Source: Deltaproteobacteria bacterium (GTDB lineage Bacteria > Bdellovibrionota > FAC87 > UBA2466). From it: a DNA stretch of 5,227 nt. Below the pieces are notes generated by a model. The model did not search any database. It saw only the letters and a list, made by a program, of their open reading frames with translations, and was not told the origin of the DNA. The position numbers and the translations under genes were made by a program. Below are positions 4,422 through 5,227 of the stretch, in pieces; positions within the stretch are counted from its first letter, which is position 1; each line of letters begins with the position of its first letter. The DNA is taken from NCBI GenBank assembly GCA_013205415.1, contig JABMMY010000281.1:1-5227 (forward strand), written 5' to 3'.

Positions 4422-5227
4422 GTAAGTCCCATCTGAAACCATTTGCAGTTATCGATGGTTACATCCAAAGGGGAACCATTGGCCATGGCATCCGCTAGGT
4501 GCACTTCTGGCCCCACATAGAAGACTCCAGGAAACAGCTCAAGTCCTTTCACCTCAAAAGGTGTGAAACTATCCATCTTAGGTTGAAATATAATTTTTTC
4601 TTTAAGCAGGCTATTCTTAATCTCTGGAAACTCCTTTTGAAGTTCCCGTTTTAGGGCACGAATCACCTTAGCAACCTCCTCTCGATCCTCCGATAGTTCC
4701 CGGTCTAAAAAAACAAGCCATTGGATCCTATGTGTGTTTTCCTCCGATAGGGTTGATAAATCTCTAAGGCCAAGAGCCCTCAGTTTATGATCTTTATAAC
4801 GGAAGGGTAAAATCATTGAGTTTAGGAAGGGTGTAAGGGATTTACTGAGCTTCATTTCAAGATGAATTCCACCTTGAAAATCGTCGTTTTTTCGAGCCTT
4901 TTTCAAGTTAACCTTCGAGGACAAATTAACAGCACTTAATAACGCTCTAAGATCAGAGCACCAAGCGATGCATTCAAAATAAAACTCCGTTCCATCCTTA
5001 CAAAGCACAGTTTTCTTATCTAGATCTATTCGTTCAATATTTTTTTCAGTCAAAAACAAGTGTTCGACGGGATCTTTAATTGATTTTACCAACCGATCAA
5101 AGTCACCATGTGGATGATAAAAAGGATTTCCAATAAAAGGCCTTTCCTCGTCGATAAAAGCATCTTCTTTAGGCTTCCATGCACCTTTTATTCTTTCTTG
5201 AGGTTGTTCATCCACTTTATTCCATTC
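4391..5227 (-). CDS. C-terminal part of a probable flavin-dependent oxidoreductase-like protein (runs off the right edge)
   Basis: The frame is open from the right edge to a TGA at 4391-4393, at least 278 codons. A GTG at 5215 could start a 274-residue protein, with only a weak GGA ahead, but the frame stays open through 5227. The visible part also looks like the middle and end of a larger protein, so I treat it as N-terminally cut by the window. The stretch HPHGDFDRLVKSI...NIERIDLDKKTVLCKDGTEFYFECIAWCSDL resembles the region of amine-oxidase/protoporphyrinogen-oxidase-like flavoproteins in which a substrate loop is followed by a redox-domain strand. FPGVFYVGPEVHLADAMANGSP recalls their C-terminal FAD contact. 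The diagnostic N-terminal GxGxxG nucleotide-binding motif would lie outside the window, so the family is tentative. No signal or membrane segment is visible. It lies upstream of, and in the same direction as, the TIGR02147 gene. Confidence 0.6.
   Translation of the reverse strand, partial: EWNKVDEQPQERIKGAWKPKEDAFIDEERPFIGNPFYHPHGDFDRLVKSIKDPVEHLFLTEKNIERIDLDKKTVLCKDGTEFYFECIAWCSDLRALLSAVNLSSKVNLKKARKNDDFQGGIHLEMKLSKSLTPFLNSMILPFRYKDHKLRALGLRDLSTLSEENTHRIQWLVFLDRELSEDREEVAKVIRALKRELQKEFPEIKNSLLKEKIIFQPKMDSFTPFEVKGLELFPGVFYVGPEVHLADAMANGSPLDVTIDNCKWFQMGLTQATTTIESA

Overview
The window looks like a piece of a moderately AT-rich bacterial chromosome, most likely from the Bdellovibrionota (Bdellovibrio-like) or a related former deltaproteobacterial lineage. 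Two things point there. The ribosomal gene order rpsF - OB-fold gene - rpsR - multi-pass membrane gene - rplI resembles the deltaproteobacterial arrangement. The minus-strand half also carries a TIGR02147/DUF4423-type protein, a family typical of Bdellovibrio relatives and Fibrobacter. The taxonomic call is inference, not a computed result.

Left edge (1-250): no identifiable gene. It holds a GC-rich hairpin just after an in-frame stop, possibly the end and terminator of an upstream gene. A structured leader follows, with three further hairpins in front of rpsF, the last two directly upstream of its ribosome-binding site. A CCG lies between the last hairpin and the Shine-Dalgarno sequence, so an S6:S18-type autoregulatory leader is possible.

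Plus-strand operon (251-2704): rpsF (S6), a short single-domain SSB/PriB-like OB-fold protein starting at TTG, rpsR (S18, with an unusual Asp-Arg-Gly repeat tail and a CxxC...CxxH zinc site), a membrane protein of about eight segments (DUF2232/YybS-like by position and topology) and rplI (L9). Junctions are tight: 39 nt, 1 nt, 6 nt and a 4-nt ATGA overlap. The start of the OB-fold gene sits in the loop of a perfect 9-bp inverted repeat. A strong, probably bidirectional terminator follows rplI; dnaB, which often comes next in other bacteria, is absent.

Minus-strand block (2945-5227), read right to left and convergent with the ribosomal operon: the C-terminal part of a gene running off the right edge (tentatively a flavin-dependent oxidoreductase-like protein), an 83-bp gap, a TIGR02147/DUF4423 protein, and a small exported protein whose start overlaps the end of the TIGR02147 gene by 23 nt. 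The last two form a translationally coupled pair of unknown function. No RNA genes, CRISPR arrays or insertion sequences are visible.
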